Source: Pseudomonas sp. TH41
GTDB taxonomy: Bacteria > Pseudomonadota > Gammaproteobacteria > Pseudomonadales > Pseudomonadaceae
Assembly (NCBI RefSeq): GCF_016650695.1
Contig: NZ_JAEKFH010000003.1
Location: 1,260,001 to 1,324,000 of the forward strand
Length of the DNA stretch: 64,000 bases
Reading direction: 5' to 3'
The translations under genes were made by a program, and so were the position numbers. The notes beneath the pieces were generated by a model that was not told where the DNA came from, did no database searches, and saw only the letters and a list, made by a program, of their open reading frames with translations. Positions 54,822-63,623 of this stretch are shown piece after piece. The number at the start of each line of letters is the position of its first letter. Position 1 is the stretch's first letter.

Positions 54822-54967
54822 TCTAGATTGTTTGGCACGTTACTCGATAATGCCTCATCCTTGAAGCCCAACTTGTCGGATGCTCTGCGGACGATGGTCA
54901 CCTGCATGAATCAGGTACGATTGGCAAAAATGTCGGGGCAAGCTCGAAAAAACAAGGAAATCCCGAG

Positions 54968-55963
54968 TTGAAACTCAGTGATATCGCACAGTTGGCCGGT
55001 GTGTCCGTAACCACCGCCAGTTATGTCATTAATGGCAAGGCCGAACAGCAACGCATCAGCAGCGCGACCGTCGAGCGCGTGCGTGCCGTCGTCGAACAAC
55101 ATGGCTTTACGCCCAATCCTCAAGCGGCCGGCCTGCGCAGTCGGCACACCCGCACCTTGGGTTTCATTCTGCCGGACCTGGAAAACCCCAGTTACGCGCG
55201 GATCGCCAAATTGCTGGAGCAAGGCGCCCGGGCTCGTGGTTATCAATTGCTGATTGCCAGTTCCGACGATGCGCCGGACAGCGAACGGCAATTGCTGCAA
55301 CTGTTCCGCGCCCGGCGCTGCGACGCGTTGATTGTTGCCAGTTGCTTGCCGGCGGGCGATGAAAGCTATCGCCAGTTGCAGGCCAAGGGCATTCCGATCA
55401 TCGCCATCGACCGGGTCATGGAGCCTGAGCATTTCTGCTCCGTCATCAGCGACGACCGCGAAGCCAGCCTGCAATTGACCCGCAGTCTACTGGACCCGCA
55501 GCCCAAACAGATCGCGCTGATCGGTGCGCGCCCCGAACTGAGCATCAGCCAGGAACGGGCAGCCGGTTTCAAGGAAGCGCTGACAGCGTTCAAAGGCGAA
55601 GTGCTGATCGAACACGGCGAGTCGTTCAGCCGTGAGTGCGGTAAACAGTTGATGGAAGAACTCCTGCAACGCCTGGGTCATTTACCGGATGCGCTGGTGA
55701 CCACGTCCTACGTTCTACTTCAGGGCGTGTTCGATGCCTTGCACGACTTCCCGCTCAAAACCCGCCCGCTGCGCCTCGGCACATTCGGTGACACGCAATT
55801 GCTGGACTTCCTGCCGCTGCCTGTCAACGCCATGGCCCAGCAACACCAGTTGATCGCCGACAAAGCGCTGGCCTTGGCGCTCGCCGCCATCGAGCAGTCC
55901 GATTACCAACCCGGTGTGCAGGCCATCCCGCGGACCTTCAAGCAGCGTATTCGCCAGGACTGA
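54968..55963 (+). CDS. fruR: Fructose repressor FruR/Cra (LacI family)
   Basis: A 331-residue regulator with an N-terminal LacI helix-turn-helix (KLSDIAQLAGVSVTTASYVINGKAEQQRIS, split, residues 2-31), hinge helix, and periplasmic-binding-protein-like core. In Pseudomonas the effector is fructose-1-phosphate and the main target is fruBKA (family knowledge). The start is TTG at 54968, eight nt after AAGGAA; no ATG in frame gives the complete HTH. It is divergent from fruB. The stop is 3 bp before the tatD GTG. Confidence 0.93.
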   Translation: MKLSDIAQLAGVSVTTASYVINGKAEQQRISSATVERVRAVVEQHGFTPNPQAAGLRSRHTRTLGFILPDLENPSYARIAKLLEQGARARGYQLLIASSDDAPDSERQLLQLFRARRCDALIVASCLPAGDESYRQLQAKGIPIIAIDRVMEPEHFCSVISDDREASLQLTRSLLDPQPKQIALIGARPELSISQERAAGFKEALTAFKGEVLIEHGESFSRECGKQLMEELLQRLGHLPDALVTTSYVLLQGVFDALHDFPLKTRPLRLGTFGDTQLLDFLPLPVNAMAQQHQLIADKALALALAAIEQSDYQPGVQAIPRTFKQRIRQD

Positions 55964-55966
55964 ACC

Positions 55967-56743
55967 GTGGAGCTGATTGACAGCCACACTCATCTGGATT
56001 TTCCGGACTTCGACGAGGATCGTCAGGCGCTGCTCGCCGAGAGCCGCGCCCTCGGCGTGAGGCGGATGGTGGTGTTGGGGGTTTATCAGGCCAATTGGCA
56101 GCGGGTCTGGGATCTGGTGCAAAGCGATCCCGACCTGTATGCAGCGTTCGGTTTGCACCCGGTGTATCTGGATCAACATCAGCCCGAAGATTTACCCGAA
56201 CTCGGCGATTGGCTGGCTCGGCTAGCCGGCCATCGGCAGGTGTGTGCGGTGGGCGAGATCGGCCTGGATTACTTCATCGAAACCCTGGACCGCGAACGTC
56301 AGCAGACGCTGTTCGAGGCGCAGTTGCAACTGGCGGCGGACTTCAATCTGCCGGCACTCATTCATGTGCGACGCAGTCATGCGGCCGTGATAGCCACGCT
56401 TAAACGGTTTCGGTTGAAACGCGCAGGGATCATCCATGCCTTCGCCGGCAGTAAGGAAGAGGCCCGCGAGTACATCAAGCTCGGCTTCAAACTCGGCCTC
56501 GGCGGCGCCGCGACCTGGCCTCAGGCTCTGCGCATGCACCGCGTCCTCGCCGAGCTGCCGCTTGAATCGGTGGTCCTGGAAACCGACGCACCGGACATGG
56601 CGCCCGCCATGTTCCCCGGTCAACGCAACAGCCCGGCCCACTTGCCGGCGATCTGCTCGGCGCTGGCGGGGATCATGGCGATCACCGCCGAGCAATTGGC
56701 CGCCGCCAGCACCGCCAATGCCTGTGAGCTGTTCAACTGGTAA
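55967..56743 (+). CDS. TatD-family metal-dependent hydrolase
   Basis: A 258-residue TIM-barrel hydrolase, a TatD/YcfH/YjjV-type DNase. The metal-binding HxH is at His7 and His9 (IDSHTHLDFPDFD). Other sites are AVGEIGLDYF (Glu ligand), ALIHVRRSH (YjjV-like), GIIHAFAGSKEEAREYI and LETDAPDMAP with the catalytic Asp. The start is GTG at 55967, 3 bp after fruR, so it is probably translated from the same message. The exact substrate is not clear; members cleave DNA 3' ends or D-aminoacyl-tRNA. Confidence 0.9.
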   Translation: MELIDSHTHLDFPDFDEDRQALLAESRALGVRRMVVLGVYQANWQRVWDLVQSDPDLYAAFGLHPVYLDQHQPEDLPELGDWLARLAGHRQVCAVGEIGLDYFIETLDRERQQTLFEAQLQLAADFNLPALIHVRRSHAAVIATLKRFRLKRAGIIHAFAGSKEEAREYIKLGFKLGLGGAATWPQALRMHRVLAELPLESVVLETDAPDMAPAMFPGQRNSPAHLPAICSALAGIMAITAEQLAAASTANACELFNW

Positions 56744-57133
56744 TCAATTGACGTGGGCCTTGGCGGCTTCAAGTGTCAGCGTGATGTGCTGTCGATGCCG
56801 GGCAAATCGAATCACGATGAAGTAGACGAAGATCGCCAACAGCGAAAAATTCAGCTGCTCCAGGACGCTGAGCAAACGCATCCACTCCAACACCAACGCC
56901 ACCAGCAACGCGGTGCAGACCATGATCTGCGTGCTCACCCGCAGCAATGCCAGCGAGTCATTGGACTTGAAGCGCTTGATCTGTTTCGGATCACGCAGTT
57001 GCAAGGCTTTCTGGCAGTGGGAACAGGCGAACGCTTCATTGATTGCAATGGCGTTGAGCTGCCAGGGTTTGAGCAGCAGTGTGCGGTGGCAATGGGCGCA
57101 GAGGCCCTGGATTCCATTCGTTGCAGCCGACAT
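56744..57133 (-). CDS. Zinc-ribbon membrane protein of unknown function
   Basis: A 129-residue protein. The N-terminal part has two knuckles, CAHCHR and CSHCQK, about 26 residues apart, a likely zinc ribbon. The C-terminal half has two hydrophobic segments (STQIMVCTALLVALVLEWMR, then LLSVLEQLNFSLLAIFVYFIVIRFA, split), so it is likely anchored with the ribbon in the cytoplasm. The start at 57133 follows GGAGGCTTGGTT. The gene abuts the tatD stop with no bases between. I do not recognise the family. Confidence 0.8.
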   Translation of the reverse strand: MSAATNGIQGLCAHCHRTLLLKPWQLNAIAINEAFACSHCQKALQLRDPKQIKRFKSNDSLALLRVSTQIMVCTALLVALVLEWMRLLSVLEQLNFSLLAIFVYFIVIRFARHRQHITLTLEAAKAHVN

Positions 57134-57226
57134 AACCAAGCCTCCTCCGGGCGGGTCAGAGAGATAGATCCTCAATCATTGAAGACCATAAACCAGAGAA
57201 CGGGGAAAAACAGGATATTCAAACCC

Positions 57227-57326
57227 TGTAGGAGCGAGCTTGCTCGCGATGGACGTGAACGATGACGCGTGCTGTCTGGAAAAATGCGTCGCCTTCGAAT
57301 TCATCGCGAGCAAGCTCGCTCCTACA
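57227..57326. repeat. REPIN, 100-bp class
   Basis: Ends TGTAGGAGCGAGCTTGCTCG and the inverse; left spacer half GACGTGAACGATGACGCG. It ends 5 bp before the stop codon of the chemoreceptor. Confidence 0.92.
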
Positions 57327-57331
57327 CTTAT

Positions 57332-59362
57332 TTACACGCGGAATGCGCTGATCAGTTGCTTGAGTTCCACCACCTGAGCCGACAACGCACGGCTGGCGCC
57401 CTCGGTCTGATGCGCGCCTTCGGCCGTGCGCTCGCCTGCGCGATTGATCTCGACGATGTTCTGGTCGATGTCATGAGCCACGGCGGTTTGCTGCTCCACC
57501 GCAGCGGCGATCTGCTGGTTCTGATCGACAATCATGCCGACGGCACCGAGGATGTTTTCCAGCGCCTGCTGGACTTTTTCCGACTGTCCGACAGTGCCGC
57601 TGGCCACCTGATGGCTGATACCCATCGCCTTCACCGCTGCACCGACACCGCCATGGAGCTTGGCGATCATCTGCTCGATTTCTTCGGTGGATTGCTGGGT
57701 CCGCTTGGCCAGGGTCCGGACCTCGTCCGCCACCACGGCAAAACCACGCCCTTGCTCGCCCGCTCGCGCCGCCTCGATGGCCGCGTTGAGGGCCAATAGG
57801 TTGGTCTGTTCGGCGATGCTCTTGATCACCTCCAGCACACGGCTGATGGACTGACTGTCGCTCGCCAACTGATTGATCACCAACACCGACTGATCGATTT
57901 CACTGGCAAGCGCAGCGATGCTGCCCTGCTGTGACTGCACCAGCCCGCGACCGTTAATGGTCTCGTCATTAACACTGTGGGCGCTGCTGACCGCCGCGGC
58001 GGCACTGCGCGCCACCTCGAGGGAGGTCGCCGACATTTGGTTCATGGCCGTCGCCACCTGCTCGATCTGGGAGCGCTGCCCCGCCACGGCTTGGTTGCTC
58101 TGCGCAGAAACGTTTTGCACCTGCCCGGCCTGGCGCTCGACCTCGCTGACGGTCTGCCCCACTCGCTCGATCAGGTCATGGATTTTCTTCACGGTGCCAT
58201 TGAACACTTCACCCAGCTCGCCCAGTTCATCGCGGCTATCGGCGTTGAAGGTCACCGTCATGTCACCGGCGGCCACCTTGTCCATCATTGCGCCAAGACG
58301 CTTCAGGGTGGTGCGGGTCGAGGCGTAGAAACCGCCATAGAGGTAAAAGATCAACACAAACACCACCGAGAGCGCCACGGCCTGCAAAATCATGTGCGTG
58401 CGATTCTGCTCCAGCCGCTGCTGCAACTGAGTGCCGAGAAACTTCAGTGTGGCTTCATTGAGTTGGTAGGTCCGGTCCATCAGGCCTGTGACCTGATCGT
58501 AAAAACCCTGCCACGGCGCATCGAGCGTGTCAGCCATCACCACCTGTTCTTCGAACAGTTCACTGGCCTTCTTCAGCGATGCCTTGCTGTTATCGGCCTG
58601 GGCGGCCAGGGTCTCCCGTGCAGCTTTGCTTGACCCCAAAGCATCCTGCAGTTTCAGCCCATATTCGCCCTGCAGCTTTTCGATCTGTGCCAACAATTCA
58701 TCGAATCGAGTACTCGATGCCGAGTTGAGAAAGCCCTGCCCCAACGAAAAAGAACCCATCGCCCGGCCTTCGCCCAGTATTTGGGTAACCCGTGGGGTGA
58801 CATTGGTGATGAGTTCGCTCAGCTGACGCATGTCGCTCTGAGTGTCACGGCTCAGGCCGGCCTGACTGGCGATGATCTGGCTGAAAACCTGCGCGTTACC
58901 GAGCAACTTGCCAATCATCCCGCTTTTACTTTGCAGGGAGCTTTCCGCTTGCTGCGCCTTGAAGGCGACGATCATCTCATCGCGCTTGGCATCGAAAACA
59001 GCGATCTGTTCCGGGTCCGTGGTCATCGCCGTCAGCCCCTGCAAACGGCTCAGCACACTTTGCCCCAAAGTGCTGATCTGCGACTCGATATTGCCAGCCT
59101 TGCCAGACTGCCCGAGCGTGGCGTTAATCTGCACCAGGTTGTTGAGGGTTTCCAGATCGCGCCGTAACGTCAGGCTGTTGCCCAGGAGGTCCAGGCTCTG
59201 CAATTCGATTTGGGTGCCCTGGAATTCGCGATAGGAATCGCGCACCAGATAGAAATTGGTCACCAGCATCGGCACAAGGAACAGCACGCTGATCAGGCTG
59301 AACTTCATACCAAAACTCAGGCGATTCATCAGCGCAACGGCGGGATAGAGCAAGCTCTTCAC
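57332..59362 (-). CDS. Methyl-accepting chemotaxis protein
   Basis: Chemoreceptor of 676 residues. TM1 is [20 protein letters not shown] (about 21-40). A large helical periplasmic ligand domain of about 280 residues follows, then TM2 ([20 protein letters not shown], about 325-346), a HAMP domain and the cytoplasmic signalling hairpin. The hairpin tip reads [37 protein letters not shown] (split), the conserved CheA/CheW contact. It ends [10 protein letters not shown] without a CheR-binding pentapeptide. I recall the P. aeruginosa orthologue at this place as PA4520. The ligand is unknown; the size of the sensing domain suggests a double-bundle type. Confidence 0.93.
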   Translation of the reverse strand: MKSLLYPAVALMNRLSFGMKFSLISVLFLVPMLVTNFYLVRDSYREFQGTQIELQSLDLLGNSLTLRRDLETLNNLVQINATLGQSGKAGNIESQISTLGQSVLSRLQGLTAMTTDPEQIAVFDAKRDEMIVAFKAQQAESSLQSKSGMIGKLLGNAQVFSQIIASQAGLSRDTQSDMRQLSELITNVTPRVTQILGEGRAMGSFSLGQGFLNSASSTRFDELLAQIEKLQGEYGLKLQDALGSSKAARETLAAQADNSKASLKKASELFEEQVVMADTLDAPWQGFYDQVTGLMDRTYQLNEATLKFLGTQLQQRLEQNRTHMILQAVALSVVFVLIFYLYGGFYASTRTTLKRLGAMMDKVAAGDMTVTFNADSRDELGELGEVFNGTVKKIHDLIERVGQTVSEVERQAGQVQNVSAQSNQAVAGQRSQIEQVATAMNQMSATSLEVARSAAAAVSSAHSVNDETINGRGLVQSQQGSIAALASEIDQSVLVINQLASDSQSISRVLEVIKSIAEQTNLLALNAAIEAARAGEQGRGFAVVADEVRTLAKRTQQSTEEIEQMIAKLHGGVGAAVKAMGISHQVASGTVGQSEKVQQALENILGAVGMIVDQNQQIAAAVEQQTAVAHDIDQNIVEINRAGERTAEGAHQTEGASRALSAQVVELKQLISAFRV

Positions 59363-59501
59363 TGGAAGTCTCCCTTCGATTTCTTATTTTTATTGGCAGG
59401 CGCGGGTCGACAGCAGACAGCCACTATTCGGCGCTAGCTCTGTATAACTTAAATCGGCAGGAGGTTTTGTAACTTAAGGTAAACGGCAGAGCGAACGCGG
59501 T

Positions 59502-59536
59502 CTTGTAGCAGCTGGCGAAGCCTGCGTTCGGCTGCC
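59502..59536. repeat. Degenerate REP unit
   Basis: TTGTAGCAGCTGGCGAAGCCTGCG followed by TTCGGCTGC, a decayed single copy of the GAGCTGCCGAAGG group, directly joined to the REPIN at 59537. Confidence 0.5.
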
Positions 59537-59650
59537 TGTAGGAGCGAGCTTGCTCCGGGCGGCGTTCCGACGAAAGACCTGATAGCGACACGTTTATCCA
59601 ACATGAACGCGTTATCGTTAACGTCTTTCACGAGCAAGCTCGCTCCTACA
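59537..59650. repeat. REPIN, diverged 114-bp copy
   Basis: Ends TGTAGGAGCGAGCTTGCTC and the inverse. The right spacer half (ACGCGTTATCGTTAACGTC) matches the 100-bp class in opposite orientation; the left half is unrelated (CGGGCGGCGTTCC). The 320-bp gap between the chemoreceptor and ampE contains only this and the preceding decayed unit, plus the chemoreceptor promoter region. Confidence 0.8.
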
Positions 59651-59682
59651 GGCGGACGCAGGCAGCGCCAGGGTCGGTGTGC

Positions 59683-60519
59683 CTAGGGCAGGACCGTCCA
59701 CAACGCAAACCCGGCGTACCAGAGCACCGCGGCTCGCAGCAGCAGCTCCCAGATCCGGTCCAGGTTGTTGATGCCGTCGGGGCCGACCACCGGTGCAGGG
59801 ATTTCACCAGCCACCATCCCGACCTTTTCGATCAATTGGGCAGCGCTGATGTTCCAGTTCAGCAGTTCGTGCAACATCACCCGGCCGACCGCGACAAAGT
59901 TGCCCACCAACGCAAAACTTGCCGCCAACAGGCGCACCGGCAGCCAGTCGAACGCGTGACGCAGTTGTGCGGCGCGCTCGACTACGGCGGGGTTCTGCCC
60001 GTGCTCTTCGGCCAGGGCGAGCAGTCGATAGCTCAATGCCGCGACCGGCCCCAACAGGAAGTACCAGAAAATCACCGCGAAAAAGCTTTGATAGGCCTCC
60101 CACAACAGATGCCCTTCGACCCGCTCCAGCAATTGCTCGCCATCGTCGGCGCAGATACCCACGTCGCGTTGCGCAACATGAGCGGCAGCTTGCAGGTCTT
60201 CCCGGCGCCAGGCATCGCGGAAGGGTCCCAGGCCGGCCAACAGATCACCGCGCCCCAAACTGTAAATCACCACCAGCAAGTGCAGAGGCAACACCAGCAG
60301 ACCGTAGGCCACCGGATCCAGTACCACCAGCAACAGACCCAGCAGCGCCACCGGCAACAACACCAGTATCACCAGGACCAGCCCCGGGCTTTTCGCCAGA
60401 CGCGGGCTGGACTCAAGCTTGTTCAACTCGCGTACCCAACCACCATCACGTTGTACCCGATGGCGCAGGGCCGAGAACTTCTCGATCCAGACGGCCAATA
60501 GCAACACCAGAAAACTCAT
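59683..60519 (-). CDS. ampE: AmpE, regulatory inner-membrane protein
   Basis: Integral membrane protein of 278 residues with several hydrophobic segments (LVLLLAVWIEKF; LVLVILVLLPVALLGLLLVVLD, split; LHLLVVIYSLGRGDLLAG). It matches the AmpE/CobD-like family, encoded with ampD in enterobacteria and pseudomonads. Its role in AmpC beta-lactamase signalling is minor and not well defined. It overlaps the ampD stop by 4 bp (ATGA). Confidence 0.93.
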   Translation of the reverse strand: MSFLVLLLAVWIEKFSALRHRVQRDGGWVRELNKLESSPRLAKSPGLVLVILVLLPVALLGLLLVVLDPVAYGLLVLPLHLLVVIYSLGRGDLLAGLGPFRDAWRREDLQAAAHVAQRDVGICADDGEQLLERVEGHLLWEAYQSFFAVIFWYFLLGPVAALSYRLLALAEEHGQNPAVVERAAQLRHAFDWLPVRLLAASFALVGNFVAVGRVMLHELLNWNISAAQLIEKVGMVAGEIPAPVVGPDGINNLDRIWELLLRAAVLWYAGFALWTVLP

Positions 60520-61076
60520 TGTTGTTCCTCTTTTGCCAGGGCGGCACGATAGCGTGCCCAGTCGAACGCCGGCCCCGGATCTGTTTTGCGCCCAGGTGCA
60601 ATATCACTATGCCCACAAATGCGTTGCGCGGTGATGGCCGGGAAAGTGTTTTGCAACTGCCGGGTCAAGGCGGTCAACGCTCGATACTGCGCGTCGGTGA
60701 ACGGCAGATCATCCGTGCCTTCAAGCTCGATGCCCACGGAAAAATCGTTACAGGTTTCCCGCCCTTCGAAACGGGAGACGCCGGCGTGCCAGGCGCGCTC
60801 AAGGCACGAGACAAACTGAGTGACGGCGCCGTCCCGTTCGATCAAAAAGTGCGCAGACACCCGCAGGTCAGCAATCCCTTCAAAGTAAGGGTGCTCCATG
60901 ACATCCAGGCGATTCTGGAAAAATTCCTGCACCTTGCCGGTGGCGAACTGCGCCGGCGGCAGGCTGATGTTGTGGATCACCAGCAGGGAAACTTCGCCCG
61001 AGGGGCGCGCATTGAAGTTGGGCGAGGGACATACACTCACGCCCTGACACCAACCGCTCGCGGGGTCCAACTGCAT
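60516..61076 (-). CDS. ampD: 1,6-anhydro-N-acetylmuramyl-L-alanine amidase AmpD
   Basis: Cytosolic zinc amidase that recycles cell-wall muropeptides by cutting the anhydroMurNAc-L-Ala bond. Its loss causes AmpC induction. The 186-residue protein has zinc ligands His35 (VIHNISLP), His156 (CGHSDIAPGRK) and Asp166, with catalytic Glu117 (VGIELEG) and Lys164. These match the known AmpD active site. It is followed by ampE, and its 5' end lies 63 bp downstream of the DUF1631 gene, so the three could be co-transcribed. Confidence 0.96.
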   Translation of the reverse strand: MQLDPASGWCQGVSVCPSPNFNARPSGEVSLLVIHNISLPPAQFATGKVQEFFQNRLDVMEHPYFEGIADLRVSAHFLIERDGAVTQFVSCLERAWHAGVSRFEGRETCNDFSVGIELEGTDDLPFTDAQYRALTALTRQLQNTFPAITAQRICGHSDIAPGRKTDPGPAFDWARYRAALAKEEQQ

Positions 61077-61139
61077 ACAGGTTCCTTCAATGACGACTGT
61101 GTTGCCCCCAGTATGCCGCGATAGACCCTCGGCGCGCGA

Positions 61140-63347
61140 TCACTTGCCGTGATTGAGGCGCCGCAGGTGCGAGATCACTGACTCCAGGGCCCGATCGAAC
61201 AACAATGTGTCGTCGAGCGCGCGCACCGCACCACGGCGGAATTCCAGAGCCAGCTCGGTACGGCTGCGCTCCAGCGCTTTCATCCCCGTGCGGTCGACGA
61301 AAATGTACTTGCCGGTGGCATCGATGATCGCCGCCAGTTTGCAGCGAAGGGTGTTGTCCTCGTCTTCCTTGAACTCGACCCAGCGGCCCAGACGCAGACG
61401 ACGGACCTGAAGCAAACCCACATCGTCCTCCGGCAAACGGATCAAAGCTGTCTCGACCGGGCCTTCGTCGGCCGTTCGCAGAATGACTGCTTCCTGCACC
61501 TCGATCATCACCGGTTTGTCGCCCGCCTGTTCAAGTGCCCCCGGACGCTCGAACAACTGGACGTGCAAACTTTCCAGCTCACTGAAAAATTCACCGGTGG
61601 CGAACGGATCGAACGCCGAACCGTTCAGCCCGTCGCGCAATGACTTGAGTAAACCCGGCACCAGCGCCAACAAACGCAGGCTAGCACCGGGTTCGTCATG
61701 ACGCTGCACACTCCAGATCAGTTGCTCCATGGTTTGCACATTGGCGTGCCACTCGGCTGAGTCATCACCGTGTTTGAGGCAGGTCAGCAGCAGCACGTTG
61801 CTCCAGGCGTCCTGGACAAAGACCACGACGCGCTGCGGCAAGACTTTGCCCAGCAACGCCTGATTCAGCACCTGCTCGACGCGATGGCGGGCCACCTCGG
61901 TTCTGGCGCGCCCCTCTTCGGCGTCTCGGGTTCGCTGCTCCAGCAGCTCGCTGCGCCGGCGCTCGTCGCTGGTGAATGCGAGAAAATCCGCCAACACTTC
62001 GGAAAAGATCGCCGGGTCATCGACAAAGTCATTCAACAAGCGCTGCACCACTTGCTCGATGCGCAAATACAGGCTGTCGCGTTCATGGTCGTCGCACTCG
62101 CCCCAACCCATCGCGGCAGTGGCGATTTCATTGAGCAGACGGCGGGCCGGATGACTGCTGCGGCTGAAGAAGCTCTTGTCGAGCACCGCTACCTTGAGCA
62201 TCGGGATCTGCAATCGGCCGATCAATGCCTTGAGGGAGTCCGGCAGGTTGCGGTCGTCGAGGATGCGTTCGAAGAGCAGGGCGATCAGATTGATCACATC
62301 TTCGTCGGCCACCTCGACAACGCGCGACTTGCCGCTTTTGACGCTGATCCGGGTCAGCAATTGTTCGAGCTGGTTTCGCAGATCAAAATCGTCCCGGGTC
62401 TCTGGCGCCGGCACGTATTGCTGCAAGTGCGAGAGCAGCCGCAACAGATCGCGGGTAGAAATCGGCTGGGCCTGGGCACTGACGTCGAGCGTCGGTGCGA
62501 CGCTGCCGCGCACATGGCGCAGCAGTTCTTGCAAGGCCACAAAGACGGCCTGCACACCGTCGTCGATCTGCGTTCCGTTTGAGCGGGCACAGGCCTGCGC
62601 CGAGTCGGCACGAACACTGCCGTCCGCATGATCCGTGGCCCTGCGCGCGGGGGCGGGCTTGAGGTCGGGCAGCACGCCGGTGGCGATCAGCAGTTGATTA
62701 GCGTTGGCATAGAGCTGATCGGCGTCACTGAGGACATAACGCTCGAACAGCTTGAGGATGATCAACTTGACCTTGATCTCCATGCCCAGATTGCGCCCGG
62801 CCTGCAAGAAATACTCGCAGAGCATCGCCGGTCCCATGGGGTTGTGTTGATCAGCCAGGGGCTTGCCCAACAACGCGGTGAGTCGCGCAGTCAGTTGGTC
62901 AAGGGCGAAACCGTCGCGGTTCAGCACTTTGCTGACCATTCCGTGCACCGCCACGTTGCGCTCCAGGTCGTCATCAAGTGGTGACATCGAAGTGTCGACG
63001 GACAATGCCCGTGACAGGGTTGCTTGAGTGATGTCGAGGGGCGTGAGGCTGACAAACGCTTCGAGGAATTGCTCGAGAAAGACCCGTTCGATGCTTTTGC
63101 GCTTGAGGCGCAGATCGCGCATGGCCTCGAAGAAAAGATGCCGCTCAACACCATTACGAGCCCGATCAGCCATTTCAAACAGGGTGTCGTCGGCGTTGTC
63201 GAACAGATCCTGCAAACCCTGCCTGAGCTGTTGCACAGCCTTGTCGCGAACCTGAAGCAGAATCATAGGCAGGCGGGCGAGCGGCGAGGGAATCGCCTGA
63301 TCGGTAGTGGCCCTGTGCAAAGGCACTACATTCCCGTCGTTGTGCAT
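61140..63347 (-). CDS. DUF1631-family protein
   Basis: A 735-residue protein matching DUF1631 (older databases call such proteins thymidine phosphorylase without basis). The middle is mostly helical (for example LNDRGF-like repeats and VVQRLLNDFVDDPAIFSEVLADFLAF, split). The C-terminal 120 residues read VRRLRLGRWVEFKEDEDNTLRCKLAAIIDATGKYIFVDRTG (split), a small beta domain that resembles PilZ folds, although the canonical RxxxR and DxSxxG c-di-GMP motifs are not evident. No signal or TM segments. Function unknown. It is on the same strand as ampD-ampE and divergent from nadC. Confidence 0.85.
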   Translation of the reverse strand: MHNDGNVVPLHRATTDQAIPSPLARLPMILLQVRDKAVQQLRQGLQDLFDNADDTLFEMADRARNGVERHLFFEAMRDLRLKRKSIERVFLEQFLEAFVSLTPLDITQATLSRALSVDTSMSPLDDDLERNVAVHGMVSKVLNRDGFALDQLTARLTALLGKPLADQHNPMGPAMLCEYFLQAGRNLGMEIKVKLIILKLFERYVLSDADQLYANANQLLIATGVLPDLKPAPARRATDHADGSVRADSAQACARSNGTQIDDGVQAVFVALQELLRHVRGSVAPTLDVSAQAQPISTRDLLRLLSHLQQYVPAPETRDDFDLRNQLEQLLTRISVKSGKSRVVEVADEDVINLIALLFERILDDRNLPDSLKALIGRLQIPMLKVAVLDKSFFSRSSHPARRLLNEIATAAMGWGECDDHERDSLYLRIEQVVQRLLNDFVDDPAIFSEVLADFLAFTSDERRRSELLEQRTRDAEEGRARTEVARHRVEQVLNQALLGKVLPQRVVVFVQDAWSNVLLLTCLKHGDDSAEWHANVQTMEQLIWSVQRHDEPGASLRLLALVPGLLKSLRDGLNGSAFDPFATGEFFSELESLHVQLFERPGALEQAGDKPVMIEVQEAVILRTADEGPVETALIRLPEDDVGLLQVRRLRLGRWVEFKEDEDNTLRCKLAAIIDATGKYIFVDRTGMKALERSRTELALEFRRGAVRALDDTLLFDRALESVISHLRRLNHGK

Positions 63348-63566
63348 CCTGCCTCCTGAAGCGGTGAGTGGGTTCGTAAAGCGAAGACCGTCAAAGCTAT
63401 GACGTCAAACGCAAGGCGGATTATCTTGCAAAAGGTGTCACTTGTACCAGCAGACTCTGCCCCCCTCCTTGAAATAGACGCCTGGCAATGACCGATGCGC
63501 AGTGCCGATTTCTCCAGGGAATCGACCAAATGCAGATTTCAGAGCGATCTGAACCGTGCTGATGCC

Positions 63567-63596
63567 TTGGGTTGCCCCGTGTCATGGCCCTATAAT
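63567..63596 (+). promoter_or_regulatory. Sigma-70 promoter of nadC
   Basis: TTGGGT, 18 bp, TATAAT (perfect -10 at 63591-63596), 27 bp before the ATG. The expected start near 63603 gives a very short leader that still includes TGGAG. Confidence 0.6.
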
Positions 63597-63623
63597 CGAG
63601 CCACTTTGTTTGTGGAGTCCGTT

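Noticed and set aside
4578..59650. Repeated palindromes as a CRISPR array
   Set aside because: Copies are dispersed over 55 kb, one per intergenic gap, each an inverted pair; there are no regularly spaced direct repeats and no cas genes.
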